Source: Thalassospiraceae bacterium LMO-SO8 (lineage in GTDB: Bacteria; Pseudomonadota; Alphaproteobacteria; Rhodospirillales; Casp-alpha2). Taken from it: a stretch of DNA of 64,000 nucleotides. Location of the stretch: the NCBI GenBank assembly GCA_031655335.1, contig CP134226.1, forward strand, positions 806,001-870,000, given 5' to 3'. Position 1 is the first letter of the stretch. Every line of letters begins with the position of its first letter. Positions 26,546 to 36,550 of the stretch are shown here, one piece after another. The notes under the pieces are model-generated. The model was not told where the DNA came from. It ran no database searches and worked only from the letters and a program-made list of their open reading frames with translations. The position numbers and the translations under genes are program-made.

Positions 26546-27963
26546 GCCGCATTCCTTTCAAGTCTATAGGCCGTTTCCGGATCGCCCAGGTCCCAGTAGA
26601 TGCCGGTGACCAGTTCCATGCCCTCGCGGGTCAGCGACCACAGGATGTGTTCGTTGGGGGCGTGCTGGGAACAGCCGGTATAGCTGAGCGGCAGCCACAC
26701 GAAGGGAATGCCCAGCACGTCCTGAAATACGTCGTTGCAGATGGAGCCCCCCGAATTGGGCACCATGCGGCAGGTCTCGCCGGTCGTGCGTTCCACGGCA
26801 GCGCGCATCCATTTGGCCCAGGGATGGTCCGGGGGCGTGCGCGCGGCATGGAAGAACGCCGCGTTGCCGCCGGTCGACGGCCGCACCGTGACGATCCCGA
26901 ACCCGGCCGCGTCCAGATGGGCCTGCAGGTTGGGGACGATGTTCTGCCAGTCCGTGCCGACCACGAAGCGCAACTGGCAATGGGCGACGGCCTTGGGCGG
27001 CACGGCATGCACTGGGTTGTCCGGGTTGCCGGTCTTCATGGCGAGGATCTCGAAGGTGTTCCAGGCATAGACCTTTTCGGCCCGGGTCAGGCCAGGCTCG
27101 CCCCAGTCGTCGTCGATGGCGGGGCCGCCCGCCGACGTCTCGCGCGTGACGTCGGAAAGAAGGTCCCGCACGCTGTTGGAAATGGCCGGCGGCAGCAGGG
27201 CCGGCACCAGGATGCGGCCCTTCACGTCGATCACGGTCGCCAGCGCCGAGGCCAGGATGATCCCCGGATTGGCCAGAAGCCCGCCCCAGTTGCCGGAATG
27301 ATGGCCGCCGTCCCGCAGGTCGACGACGAGATCGAAATTGAACGCCCCCCGGTTGCCGAGCGTCAGATTGGGCTTGGCGACGTCGAAGCGGGGCCCGTCG
27401 GAGGCGAAGTAGACGTCGGCGGCGAAGGCCTCTTTCTCCCGCGCGACCAGGTCCTTCAGGCCCTTGGAGCCGTTCTCTTCCCCGGTCTCGATGATGAACT
27501 TGTGGTTGAAGCCGAGCGCACCCCGCGCGTCCAGCACGGCGCGGAGCGCCGCGATATGGGTCGAATGCTGGGCCTTGTTGTCGGCGGTGCCGCGCCCGTA
27601 GACCTTGTCGCCGACCTTGGTCAGGCGCCAGGGGTCCAGATTGTCCTTCCACCGGCCTTCCTGGCCCAGCACCGTGTCGCCGTGGCCGTAGCCCAGGACC
27701 GTGGGCAGACCGTCGCCTTCCCACCGCGTCGCCAACAGGATCGGGCCGCAGCCCTCGAAGGGGTTGTCGTAGACACGGCAAGCGTAACCCAGGGCCTCGA
27801 ACGCATCCCGCATCTCTTCTTCCAGATAGGCGTAGCAGTCGGGCAGGCGGGCCGCGTTCTGGCTTTCCGTCGGCACGGCCACGCGCGCCTTCAGATCCTC
27901 GAAAAAGCCTTCCGGGTCGTCGAAATGGGCAAGGGCGGCGTCGATGGCGTGTTGGCGGGTCAT
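26542..27963 (-). CDS. M20-family metallopeptidase, copy 1 of the operon
   Basis: The ATG at 27963 (MTRQHAIDAALAHFDDPEG) is taken rather than a start at 28038 inside the ATP-binding gene; it gives 473 residues. Ligands appear in LGYGHGDTV, GRGTADNKAQH, IIETGEENGS, YFASDGPR and SQHAPNEH. It is a paralog of the next gene and the first hydrolase after the transporter, 19 bp from the DppF-type ATPase gene. The tandem duplication argues for related but distinct substrates. It is cytoplasmic. Confidence 0.9.
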   Translation of the reverse strand: MTRQHAIDAALAHFDDPEGFFEDLKARVAVPTESQNAARLPDCYAYLEEEMRDAFEALGYACRVYDNPFEGCGPILLATRWEGDGLPTVLGYGHGDTVLGQEGRWKDNLDPWRLTKVGDKVYGRGTADNKAQHSTHIAALRAVLDARGALGFNHKFIIETGEENGSKGLKDLVAREKEAFAADVYFASDGPRFDVAKPNLTLGNRGAFNFDLVVDLRDGGHHSGNWGGLLANPGIILASALATVIDVKGRILVPALLPPAISNSVRDLLSDVTRETSAGGPAIDDDWGEPGLTRAEKVYAWNTFEILAMKTGNPDNPVHAVPPKAVAHCQLRFVVGTDWQNIVPNLQAHLDAAGFGIVTVRPSTGGNAAFFHAARTPPDHPWAKWMRAAVERTTGETCRMVPNSGGSICNDVFQDVLGIPFVWLPLSYTGCSQHAPNEHILWSLTREGMELVTGIYWDLGDPETAYRLERNAA

Positions 27964-27982
27964 GGCTTCGCCCGGGGCGGTC

Positions 27983-28983
27983 TTACGACGCTTGGCGTCC
28001 CCTCCCCTGGTTCTCGTCATAGAGATGGCATTCGACAAGACCGGTCTTGGTCGGGATGGTGCGCGGCGCCACGACCGAACAATGATCCATGCAGTCGACG
28101 CAGCGCGGATGGAAGGTGCAGCCCGACGGCGGGTCGACCGGGTTGGGATAGGCGATACCCAGGCCCGCGTCGGGCACGTCCAGGTTGGGGTCCGGCGTCA
28201 GCACGGAGGACAGCAGCGCCTTGGTGTAGGGGTGCTGCGGGTTGTCGAACAACTGGTCCGTGTCCGCGACCTCGACCAGACGGCCCAGGTACATGACGGC
28301 GACGCGGGTCGCCATGTGCTCGACCACGGCCAGGTTGTGGCTGATGACGATGTAGGTCAGGTTCAATTCCGAGCGCAGGTCCTGCAACAGGTTCAAAATC
28401 TGCGACTGCACGGAGACGTCGAGGGCCGAGGTCGGTTCGTCGCAGATCACGACTTCGGGCCGGTTGATCAGCGCGCGGGCCACGGCGACGCGCTGGCGCT
28501 GGCCGCCCGACAGCTGGTTCGGGAAATTGCGGTACAGCCGGCGCGGCAGGCCGACCAGTTCCATGATTTCCTCGACCCGCGTGCGTAGGTCCTTGCCGCC
28601 GGCGGCCTCGGCCGTGCCCTGCACGCGCACGGGCAGGCTGATGATGTCGCCGATGGTCTTGCGCGGGTTGAGCGACGAATAGGGATCCTGGAACACGGGC
28701 TGGACCTTGCGCGCCATGTCCAGGCGTTCCATCTCGCTGGTCGGCGTGCCGCCGACGTAAAGCGTGCCCCCGGTCGGCGCCAGCAGGCCCAACAACATCT
28801 TGGCCAGGGTCGATTTGCCGCAACCGGATTCACCGACCAAACCCAGAACCTCGCCGCGCGGGACCTTCAGGTTGATGCCGTTCACGGCATGCAGCGGCTT
28901 CTTGCCCTTCATGAACCCGGCCGAGATCATGAACGTGCGGGTCACGTCGCGGGCTTCGAGAACGATGTCTTCCTGGTCGGCCA

Positions 28984-28984
<1 letters not shown>
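27983..28984 (-). CDS. Oligopeptide ABC transporter, second ATP-binding protein (DppF/OppF type)
   Basis: This 333-residue ATPase has Walker A GESGCGKSTLAK, the Q-loop, signature LSGGQRQRVAVARAL, Walker B VVICDEPTSALD and the switch His in YIVISHNLAVVEH. The C-terminal oligopeptide/dipeptide extension carries the Cys-rich GCTFHPRC and CSVVAPR stretch typical of Opp/Dpp ATPases. It pairs with the preceding ATPase to drive the two permeases. The start overlaps the upstream stop by one base (TGATG). Confidence 0.93.
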
Positions 28985-29994
<1,010 letters not shown>

Positions 29995-30014
29995 GCGGTC
30001 GTTGGTCCCTTATC

Positions 30015-31016
30015 CTAGTTGCGGTTTTCGGGTGCGGTCACGTCACGCACGCCGTCACCCAGAAGATTGATGGCGAGGATCAGCGCGAACAGCGCCGCCC
30101 CCGGAATACCGATCAGCCAGGCGTCGAAGAACATCATGCCCTTGGCCTCGGAAATCATCAGGCCCCAACTGGGGGCCGGCGGCTGCACGCCGAGGCCGAG
30201 GAACGACAGCGCCGCCTCCAACAGGATGGCGTGCGCCATTTCCAGGGTCGCCACGACGATCAGGTGGTTGACCACGTTGGGCAGGATTTCCGCCATGATG
30301 ATGCGCAGGGTGGAACATCCGCAGGCCTGCGCCGCCGCCACGTAATCCAGGTTGCGCACCTGCATGGTGGTCGAACGCATGACCACGGCGAAGCGGTCCC
30401 AGATCAGCAGCCCCAGCACCCAGATCACGATCCACAGGCTGGACCCGATCAGCGACACCACGGCCAGCGCCACCAGCACCACGGGCATGGACAGCCGCGT
30501 GGTGATGATGAAGTTCACGACCATGTCGACCCGCCCGCCGAAATAGCCGGCGGCGACGCCCAGCGCCGTGCCGATGACACCGGAGATCAGCATCGCGGAA
30601 AACCCGATCAGGAGCGAAATCCGCGAACCGTGGATCAGCCGCGTCAGGTAATCGCGGCCCTGTAGGTCGGTGCCCAGCGGGTGGTCCCAGGTGAACTTGG
30701 CCGGCTCGACCCAGGAAAACGGGGACCGGCCGTCGAACACCGCCGCCCAAAAGGATTTTTCCACCACGATGCAATGCCAGAACGGAACCTTCAGCGCGTT
30801 GGACAAGTCCTGGTCCAGGATCGGGTGATAGGGCGTCAGATAGGGTGCGAAGGCCGCGACCAGGAGGATGGCAAACAGCACGACGCCGCCGATAATGATG
30901 CCGTAATGACCGAACACACGTCGGCGCAGCTGCGCCATGGGTGATGGTTCCAGAACCTTGTCGCTGGGAAGAATGGCGCCTGAGCGGGCGACTGTCTGCG
31001 CGTCTTGCGATGCCAT
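30015..31016 (-). CDS. Oligopeptide ABC transporter permease (DppC type)
   Basis: This 333-residue inner-membrane protein has an N-terminal segment with one membrane helix (IIIGGVVLFAILLVAAFAPY), a periplasmic insertion and five further helices. The coupling motif EAA-like loop is in RNLDYVAAAQACGCSTLRII. It is longer than average in the periplasmic loop (about residues 60-110), which could influence substrate entry. The gene follows the DppB-type permease with only one base between them. Confidence 0.92.
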   Translation of the reverse strand: MASQDAQTVARSGAILPSDKVLEPSPMAQLRRRVFGHYGIIIGGVVLFAILLVAAFAPYLTPYHPILDQDLSNALKVPFWHCIVVEKSFWAAVFDGRSPFSWVEPAKFTWDHPLGTDLQGRDYLTRLIHGSRISLLIGFSAMLISGVIGTALGVAAGYFGGRVDMVVNFIITTRLSMPVVLVALAVVSLIGSSLWIVIWVLGLLIWDRFAVVMRSTTMQVRNLDYVAAAQACGCSTLRIIMAEILPNVVNHLIVVATLEMAHAILLEAALSFLGLGVQPPAPSWGLMISEAKGMMFFDAWLIGIPGAALFALILAINLLGDGVRDVTAPENRN

Positions 31017-31017
31017 G

Positions 31018-31935
31018 TCAGGTCACCCTTATCCGAGGATCGAGGAAGGCGTTGAGCAGGTCCGCCAGGAAGGTGATGACGATATAGAAACAACTGAGGA
31101 CCAGCACGATGGCCTGCATCATGGGCAGGTCGGCGCGCTGAATGGATTCCCATGCCAGGAAGCCCATGCCATTGATGGCGAAAATGGTTTCGATGACGAT
31201 GGAGCCGCCGAGCATGAAGCCGAACTGCACGGCGGCCAGCGACACGACCGGGATGATGGCGTTCCGAAGCGCGTGTTTGAACAGCACCGTCATGGGACGC
31301 AGGCCCTTGGCCTTGGCCGTGCGGATGTAATCCGACTGCAGCACCTCAAGCATCCCGGCGCGGGTCAGGCGCATGACGCCCGGCGTCACGTAATATCCCA
31401 GCGCGACCGCCGGCATGATGAAGTTCTTCCAACTTCCCGTGCCGGTGATGGGCAAAAGGCGCCACTGAATGCTCATGAAGAAGATCAGGATCAGCGCGAA
31501 CCAGAAGCTGGGCAACGCCTGACCGACCACGGCGAGCCCCAGGGCGAATCGGTCAATCAGGGAATTGGGCCGGATCGCCGCCGCCACGCCGAGCGGAATG
31601 GACAGCACCAGCGCGAAGGAAATGGCGCAGAGCGCCAGGATCAGGGTGTTGGGAAGGCGCGTGACGATGACCGAGGAAATATCCGACTTCAGATAGTGCG
31701 AACGGCCCAGGTCCCCCTGTACGGCGCGCATCAGCCAGTCGCCGTATTGCACGATGATCGGGCGGTCATAGCCGTAGATTTGGCGGATGTTCTCGATCTC
31801 TTCATTACTGGCCGATTCACCGGCCAGCGCGATCGCCGGATCCCCCGACAGGTAGATCAGCGAGAAGGTGATCATGGACACGGTGAGCGCCACCAGAACG
31901 GCGACACCCAGTCGTCTCAACAGAAATTTCAGCAT
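31018..31935 (-). CDS. Oligopeptide ABC transporter permease (DppB type)
   Basis: This 305-residue permease has the typical N-terminal helix (LGVAVLVALTVSMITFSLIY), a periplasmic loop, and five further membrane helices with the EAA-like loop LEVLQSDYIRTAKAKGLRPM. Together with the DppC-type protein it forms the membrane channel. It lies 108 bp after the binding-protein gene; that gap contains a strong hairpin (31988-32017) that probably sets the ratio of binding protein to permease. Confidence 0.93.
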   Translation of the reverse strand: MLKFLLRRLGVAVLVALTVSMITFSLIYLSGDPAIALAGESASNEEIENIRQIYGYDRPIIVQYGDWLMRAVQGDLGRSHYLKSDISSVIVTRLPNTLILALCAISFALVLSIPLGVAAAIRPNSLIDRFALGLAVVGQALPSFWFALILIFFMSIQWRLLPITGTGSWKNFIMPAVALGYYVTPGVMRLTRAGMLEVLQSDYIRTAKAKGLRPMTVLFKHALRNAIIPVVSLAAVQFGFMLGGSIVIETIFAINGMGFLAWESIQRADLPMMQAIVLVLSCFYIVITFLADLLNAFLDPRIRVT

Positions 31936-31987
31936 GGCGAACCCGCCGGCAGGCGCTTCATGTCTACGGCCCCCCTAGGCCCGGATA

Positions 31988-32017
31988 CCCGGCGGCCCCT
32001 GATTAAGGGCCGCCGGG
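31988..32017 (-). terminator. Strong intercistronic hairpin between binding-protein and permease genes
   Basis: CCCGGCGGCCC and GGGCCGCCGGG make a perfect 11-bp stem with an 8-nt loop. There is no T-tract on the minus strand. Such hairpins after solute-binding-protein genes usually protect the upstream message from 3-prime decay or cause partial termination, giving more binding protein than permease. Confidence 0.6.
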
Positions 32018-32043
32018 CCGAATTGCCGGTTACCCGGACGTCG

Positions 32044-33582
32044 TCACTTCCATTTCGCGGTGTAGAACCGCGGGATTTCGTCGGAAGTGATGGTCATGTC
32101 CAGGTTCTGGTTGAAGGCGTAGTTCTTGGCGTAGGTGAACATGGGCAGCCAATAGACCTTGGTGGAAATGATCTGGAACGCTTCCTTGTAAAGCTTTTCG
32201 CGTTCCGCAAGGTCGGTCACGTTGCCGGCCTTGACGATCAGTTCGTTCACCTTCGGGTCGTTGGCCGGATCGTCCTTGCCGCCCACGAAGAACACCCCGG
32301 CGCAACCGGACGCATCGGGGATCGAGTAGGACCCCCAGGTCATCTGGTGAACCGCCGTCGAGCCCTTCTGCGCGATTTCACGCAAGGCCTTGTACTGCAT
32401 GAAGTTCAGCTTCGCCTTCACGCCGACCTTGGCCAGGTCCGAGATCACCGCTTCCGTGAATTCGCGCTCACGATAGGCGTAGATGTCGAATTCCAGCCCC
32501 TTGTCGTAGCCCGCTTCCTTCAGCAGCGCCTTGGCCTTTTCCGGGTCATAGTCGTATCCCGTCACGTCCTGCACGCAGCCCGTCTGATCGGGATGGCAGG
32601 GCGTGTTGATGACCTGCGCCGCCGCGCCGACAAGGTTGGTGACGATGGACTGGCGGTTGATGGCATGGGCGAAGGCCTGACGCACGCGCTGGTCCATGAA
32701 GGCCTTGTTGCCGGACGAGCCGTCGACGTCAAAGGCGATGTAGGAAATGCGCAGGGTCTTGGCGTTCTCGACCGTCACCTGGCCGGTGGCCTTCAGCTTT
32801 TCGGCCTGTTCCTTGGGAACGTCCCAGATCCAGTCGATGCCGCCGGTCAAAAGTTCGGCGATCCGGGTGTTGCCTTCCTTGATCGTCCGGTAAACCAGAT
32901 TGGCGATCTGCGGCGTGCCCTTGGGGCCATTCTTGTGATAGCCGTCGTACTTCTTCATGACGATCTTTTCGCCGGGCACGACCTCGGTGATCATGTAGGG
33001 ACCGGTGCCGTTGGGCTTCACCGCCGCGTAATCGGGCTTGCCTTCCTTGGTCATCGGCGCCTTGTCGTAGTGACCGCGCTTGATGATCGGCACCGCCTGC
33101 CCCAGATAGGCCAGCGCCGCCGGGAACGGCTTCTCCAAATGAATGCGGATGCTGTGCGGGCCGGTCTTTTCGACCTTCTTCATCCAGTCGACGTTCTTCA
33201 GGGTGACGACGCCGTGTTCCTTGTTGGTGGTGAAGTCCACCGTATAGATCACGTCTTCCGGCCCGAAGGGCGATCCGTCATGGAATTTGACGTCATCGCG
33301 CAGTTCAAAATCCAGGGTCACGTTGTCGACCCATTTAAAGGATTTCGCCAGGTTCGGTTCGTACTTGCCGGTCTTGGTGTTGCGGAGCAGAAGGTTATCC
33401 CACACCGTGTTGCCGATGATGACAAGTTCGCGGGTACGGTTGTAGTACGGATCGGCCACCGCCGACTCGCGGTCTGTTGCCCAGACCAGCGTGTCATCGG
33501 ACTTGCCCGCCAACGCCGCACCCGAGCAAATACCCAGCGCAACCGCCGCGATGGGCAGGCCCTTCATAATTTGACGAATCAT
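32044..33582 (-). CDS. Periplasmic peptide-binding protein of the ABC transporter (SBP family 5)
   Basis: The ATG at 33582 has GGGAGGG 7 nt upstream and gives 512 residues with a clear signal peptide (MIRQIMKGLPIAAVALGICS, cleavage near ALA-GK). The mature part is an SBP_bac_5 protein, with NLAKSFKWVDNVTLDFELRD and VRQAFAHAINRQSIVTNLVG typical of the family. It would capture a peptide or related ligand in the periplasm for the DppBCDF complex encoded downstream. It is the first gene of the ten-gene operon. The ligand cannot be deduced; neighbouring amidases and peptidases suggest an amide-rich or modified peptide. Confidence 0.93.
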   Translation of the reverse strand: MIRQIMKGLPIAAVALGICSGAALAGKSDDTLVWATDRESAVADPYYNRTRELVIIGNTVWDNLLLRNTKTGKYEPNLAKSFKWVDNVTLDFELRDDVKFHDGSPFGPEDVIYTVDFTTNKEHGVVTLKNVDWMKKVEKTGPHSIRIHLEKPFPAALAYLGQAVPIIKRGHYDKAPMTKEGKPDYAAVKPNGTGPYMITEVVPGEKIVMKKYDGYHKNGPKGTPQIANLVYRTIKEGNTRIAELLTGGIDWIWDVPKEQAEKLKATGQVTVENAKTLRISYIAFDVDGSSGNKAFMDQRVRQAFAHAINRQSIVTNLVGAAAQVINTPCHPDQTGCVQDVTGYDYDPEKAKALLKEAGYDKGLEFDIYAYREREFTEAVISDLAKVGVKAKLNFMQYKALREIAQKGSTAVHQMTWGSYSIPDASGCAGVFFVGGKDDPANDPKVNELIVKAGNVTDLAEREKLYKEAFQIISTKVYWLPMFTYAKNYAFNQNLDMTITSDEIPRFYTAKWK

Positions 33583-33681
33583 ATTCGCCCTCCCTTGGTT
33601 CAATTCCCTGCCGCCCGTGGCTTACGCCTTTGTAACTTCTGGCCGGCAATCCTGGCCGTCCCTGTCAACGGAAAAGCCGAC

Positions 33682-33695
33682 TGCATTTCAATGCA
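33682..33695. promoter_or_regulatory. Palindrome upstream of the peptide-transport operon
   Basis: TGCATT and AATGCA are perfect 6-bp arms around TC, about 100 bp upstream of the binding-protein start. A TTGACA on the minus strand lies just downstream (about 33663-33668) but has no good -10 at 16-18 nt. A regulator site is possible but unproven. Confidence 0.3.
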
Positions 33696-33859
33696 TAGGC
33701 TGCGCGAATGCAAGGAGGTACTCAGCACTGGCCCACTGATCGGACCCGATTGGCGGCGGCGCTCTGGAACCCGCCTCCCCCAATACGTCTTGCCTGCGGC
33801 GCCGTTCGGCGCGGCCTTGCGCCTTCGGGACAATCACCGCCCCCTTACCCCGTGGAGCC

Positions 33860-33881
33860 CCTTCGGAAAACCGCCCGAAGG
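33860..33881. other. Hairpin in the 33.6-34.1 kb intergenic region
   Basis: CCTTCGG and CCGAAGG form a perfect 7-bp stem around an 8-nt loop, with no T-tract on either side. It could be a transcription-attenuating or RNA-stability element, or chance. Confidence 0.3.
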
Positions 33882-34106
33882 AGACGACAGGATAGCCAAG
33901 CGGAAATGGAATGTGCTCTCAAATTTGAACAAAATTTGACGGGCAGCCCGATATTCAAACGTCATATTTCCATTTTCTGTTCCATTTTTCATTTATGAAC
34001 GAAAGATATTCCCGGTACGTAGATTCGCCATGAACGCGCCGCCGGCCTAAAGACGTTATGTGGGGCGGAAAGTACCGCGCCCGAAACCGGAAAGATTCCC
34101 GCACAT

Positions 34107-35516
34107 ATGAACAGATTCGCGACAGATACGCCCTCCGCTGCCCAGGCCGCCGCCGGGATTCTTGAGACGGTGAACTGGATCGGGCGCGGCGCGGACAGCG
34201 TTTCCTTCACCGGCGCCGACCCTGTATTGCCCGCGAATTTCCGCATCGGCACCGCCGGCGCGGCGGTGCTGGGCGCGGTCGGGTTGGCCGCCGACGCCCT
34301 GTGGCGCCTGAAAGTGGGGCGGACGCAGGACATTTCCGTGGATCTCCGCGCGGCGGCGCTGGCCATGCGCTCGAACCGCCATGTTCGTGTGGGAACGGCC
34401 GGTTTCGGGGCCGCTTGGGCGGATATCTCCGGCCTGTACCGCTGCGCCGACGGGCGCTGGGTGCAGCTTCACTGCAACTACCCGTGGCTGGCCCAAGGGG
34501 TTCTTGAAATCCTCGGCTGCGAATCCGACCGCGCGGCGGTCACTGCCGCGCTTGGCGCGTGGGACGCCGCCGCGTTCGAGGCCGCCGTGGCGGAGCGAAA
34601 CCTTTGCGCCTTCATGGTCCGCGGCAAGGACGAATGGGCCGCCCACCCCCAGGGCAAGGCGGTCGCCGGCCTGCCGCTGATAAGCATCGAAAAGATCGGC
34701 GACGCGCCCGTGGAGCCCTTGCCGGCAGGTGACCGTCCGCTGTCCGGCATCCGTGCCCTGGAACTGGTGCGCGTGATCGCCGGGCCGGTCTGCGGGCGAA
34801 CCCTGGCGGAACACGGCGCCCAGGTCATGCGCATCGGGCGGCCCGACCGCCCGGACGACGACAACCTGCTGCGCGACACCGGCCACGGCAAGCTGGCCGC
34901 CAACCTGGATCTGCGCGACACGGGTGCGGCGGAAACCCTCGACATGCTCATCAAACAGGCCGACGTGGTTACCCAGGGCCACCGGCCGGGCACCCTGGCT
35001 GGGCGCGGCGTGGCGCCGGAGCGGCTCGCCCAGTTGCGCCCGGGGATCGTCTTCGTCAGCCTGTCCGCCTGGGGTCATGACGGACCCTGGGCCCATCGCC
35101 GGGGCTTCGATTCCCTGGCCCAATGCGCCATGGGCATCGCGGCCGAACACGGCGGCATCGACACCCCCCGTCACCTGCCGGCGCAGGCCCTTGATTATGT
35201 CTCCGGATACCTGGCCGCCTTCGGCGCCATGGAGGCCCTGCGCCGCCGCGCCACCATCGGCGGCAGCTGGCTGGTCCGCCTGTCATTGGCGCAAAGCGGC
35301 CATTGGATCGACGGCCTGGGCCGGGTCGGCGGTGACGGCGTCAAGGAACTGGCGGAACCGGGGTACGACGACATCAAGGATCTGATGGAAACCCGCGACA
35401 CGGCCTGGGGCCCCATGGAGCATCTGAAACCAACCGTGGGCATGTCGGAAACGCCGCCGCGCTGGGACCTGCCGGCGGCCCCTTTGGGGACCCACCCGCC
35501 GGTGTGGCCGACTTAA
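34107..35516 (+). CDS. CaiB/BaiF-family (class III) CoA-transferase
   Basis: This 469-residue protein is of the formyl-CoA/carnitine CoA-transferase type. The N-terminal part (about 30-180) is a variant half, and the second half (from LSGIRALELVRVIAGPVCGR, about residue 213) has the CaiB start motif. The conserved Asp expected to carry the acyl group lies in RRGFDSLAQCAMG. These enzymes move CoA between carboxylic acids; the substrate is not deducible. The stop overlaps the convergent DMT-transporter stop as TTAA (35513-35516). The duplicated two-half layout is longer than the roughly 400-residue norm. Confidence 0.88.
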   Translation: MNRFATDTPSAAQAAAGILETVNWIGRGADSVSFTGADPVLPANFRIGTAGAAVLGAVGLAADALWRLKVGRTQDISVDLRAAALAMRSNRHVRVGTAGFGAAWADISGLYRCADGRWVQLHCNYPWLAQGVLEILGCESDRAAVTAALGAWDAAAFEAAVAERNLCAFMVRGKDEWAAHPQGKAVAGLPLISIEKIGDAPVEPLPAGDRPLSGIRALELVRVIAGPVCGRTLAEHGAQVMRIGRPDRPDDDNLLRDTGHGKLAANLDLRDTGAAETLDMLIKQADVVTQGHRPGTLAGRGVAPERLAQLRPGIVFVSLSAWGHDGPWAHRRGFDSLAQCAMGIAAEHGGIDTPRHLPAQALDYVSGYLAAFGAMEALRRRATIGGSWLVRLSLAQSGHWIDGLGRVGGDGVKELAEPGYDDIKDLMETRDTAWGPMEHLKPTVGMSETPPRWDLPAAPLGTHPPVWPT

Positions 35517-36454
35517 CCTTCGGTGGTCTTCAGCGTGACGCCCTCGGCCGGCCCCTTCACCCGGGATTCCCGATAGGTGATGTAGAGGGTCGAACAGAAC
35601 ACCACGGTGCCGCCGATCCAGGTCCACAGGTCCGGGAATTCGCCGAACATCACGTATCCAAGCGCCGCCGCCCACAACAGGCGCGTGAAGTCGGCGGGCA
35701 GGACGGCGGTGGCCTCGCCCAGCTGCATGGCCTTGGCCATGGCCAGATGCGCCAGCGCCGCGATGAGCCCGATCGCGATCAATTCCCCGAACTGGGCCCA
35801 GGTCGGCCATTCCCAGACGAACAGCGCCAAAATCAGCGTCGAGGGCGTGAAATAGACCGAGGAATAGAACACGATGGTGACCGGAGAATCGTAGCGCGAC
35901 AAAATCTTCACCAGCAGCAGCGCCCAGGCCCACAGGACCGTCGACCCCAACGCCCACAAATACCCCTCGCTGATTTCCTGAAACCCGGGGCGAATAATGA
36001 TCGCCATGCCGACGAAGCCGACGACCAACGCCCCCCAGCGGCGCACGCCCATCTTTTCCCGCAGCATGATGACGGCACCCAGGGACGTGAACAGCACGAC
36101 CGTGAAACTGAGCGCCGTCGCGTCGCCGACAGGCACCAGGGACAGGGTATAGAACCAGGTCAGCATGGCGCCCAGGCCGACCACGCCGCGCACCAGTTGC
36201 AGATCCGGCCGCTTGCTTTTCCACGCGTGCCGGTCCTGGCGCAGCAACAGCGGCGTCAGGGCGATCAGCACGACCACGTTGCGGAAGAAGGCGACTTCGA
36301 AGGGATGCAGTTCCTGCGTGACGTCGCGAACCAGCGCGTGCAGGCAGGCAATCAGCCCCGCCCCCACCATCATGAACAGCATGCCCCGGAAATTGTCGAC
36401 TTCCCGGGGACCCGCCGGTGTCGCTTGATCGCTGAGGTCCGGGGTCGTCGCCAT
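35513..36454 (-). CDS. DMT-superfamily (EamA) membrane transporter
   Basis: The start at 36454 gives MATTPDLSDQATPAGPREVD and 313 residues with ten predicted membrane helices in two EamA repeats (about 25-150 and 160-290; for example VPVGDATALSFTVVLFTSLG and AALAHLAMAKAMQLGEATAV). It is likely an exporter of a small metabolite such as an amino acid or nucleoside derivative; the direction and substrate are unknown. The gene is monocistronic and converges on the CoA-transferase gene. Confidence 0.85.
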   Translation of the reverse strand: MATTPDLSDQATPAGPREVDNFRGMLFMMVGAGLIACLHALVRDVTQELHPFEVAFFRNVVVLIALTPLLLRQDRHAWKSKRPDLQLVRGVVGLGAMLTWFYTLSLVPVGDATALSFTVVLFTSLGAVIMLREKMGVRRWGALVVGFVGMAIIIRPGFQEISEGYLWALGSTVLWAWALLLVKILSRYDSPVTIVFYSSVYFTPSTLILALFVWEWPTWAQFGELIAIGLIAALAHLAMAKAMQLGEATAVLPADFTRLLWAAALGYVMFGEFPDLWTWIGGTVVFCSTLYITYRESRVKGPAEGVTLKTTEG

Positions 36455-36515
36455 GGCTTCACTATAGACGGCGGATACCCTCTGGCAATAAGGTCGGCGG
36501 CCCGAATTGGGGCCA

Positions 36516-36527
36516 ATTGCATACAAT
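36516..36527. promoter_or_regulatory. Possible GntR-type operator upstream of the Gfo/Idh gene
   Basis: ATTGCATACAAT has 4-bp inverted arms (ATTG/CAAT) and resembles the ATTGTATACAAT class of GntR operators, 24 bp before the Gfo/Idh start. The short symmetry makes this weak. Confidence 0.25.
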
Positions 36528-36550
36528 CCTTGGGGTAAGGGGCCGTCACC

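Larger units (their letters stand above)
33583..34106. other. Intergenic region between divergent operons (524 bp)
   Basis: No convincing gene is present. It holds a 14-bp palindrome (33682-33695), a hairpin (33860-33881) and an AT-rich stretch (about 33905-34010) that may contain promoters for the CoA-transferase gene. A perfect AAGGAGGT at about 33712-33719 is not followed by a usable start codon. Confidence 0.7.

Noticed and set aside
30937-33939. A 1000-codon plus-strand frame antisense to the permease and binding-protein genes
   Set aside because: Same reason: shadow of the ABC transporter genes, with low-complexity His/Arg/Gly/Gln composition.
33708-33998. A 96-codon plus-strand frame in the intergenic region before the CoA-transferase gene
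   Set aside because: Starts over a Shine-Dalgarno-like AAGGAGGT rather than after it and has random-looking composition.
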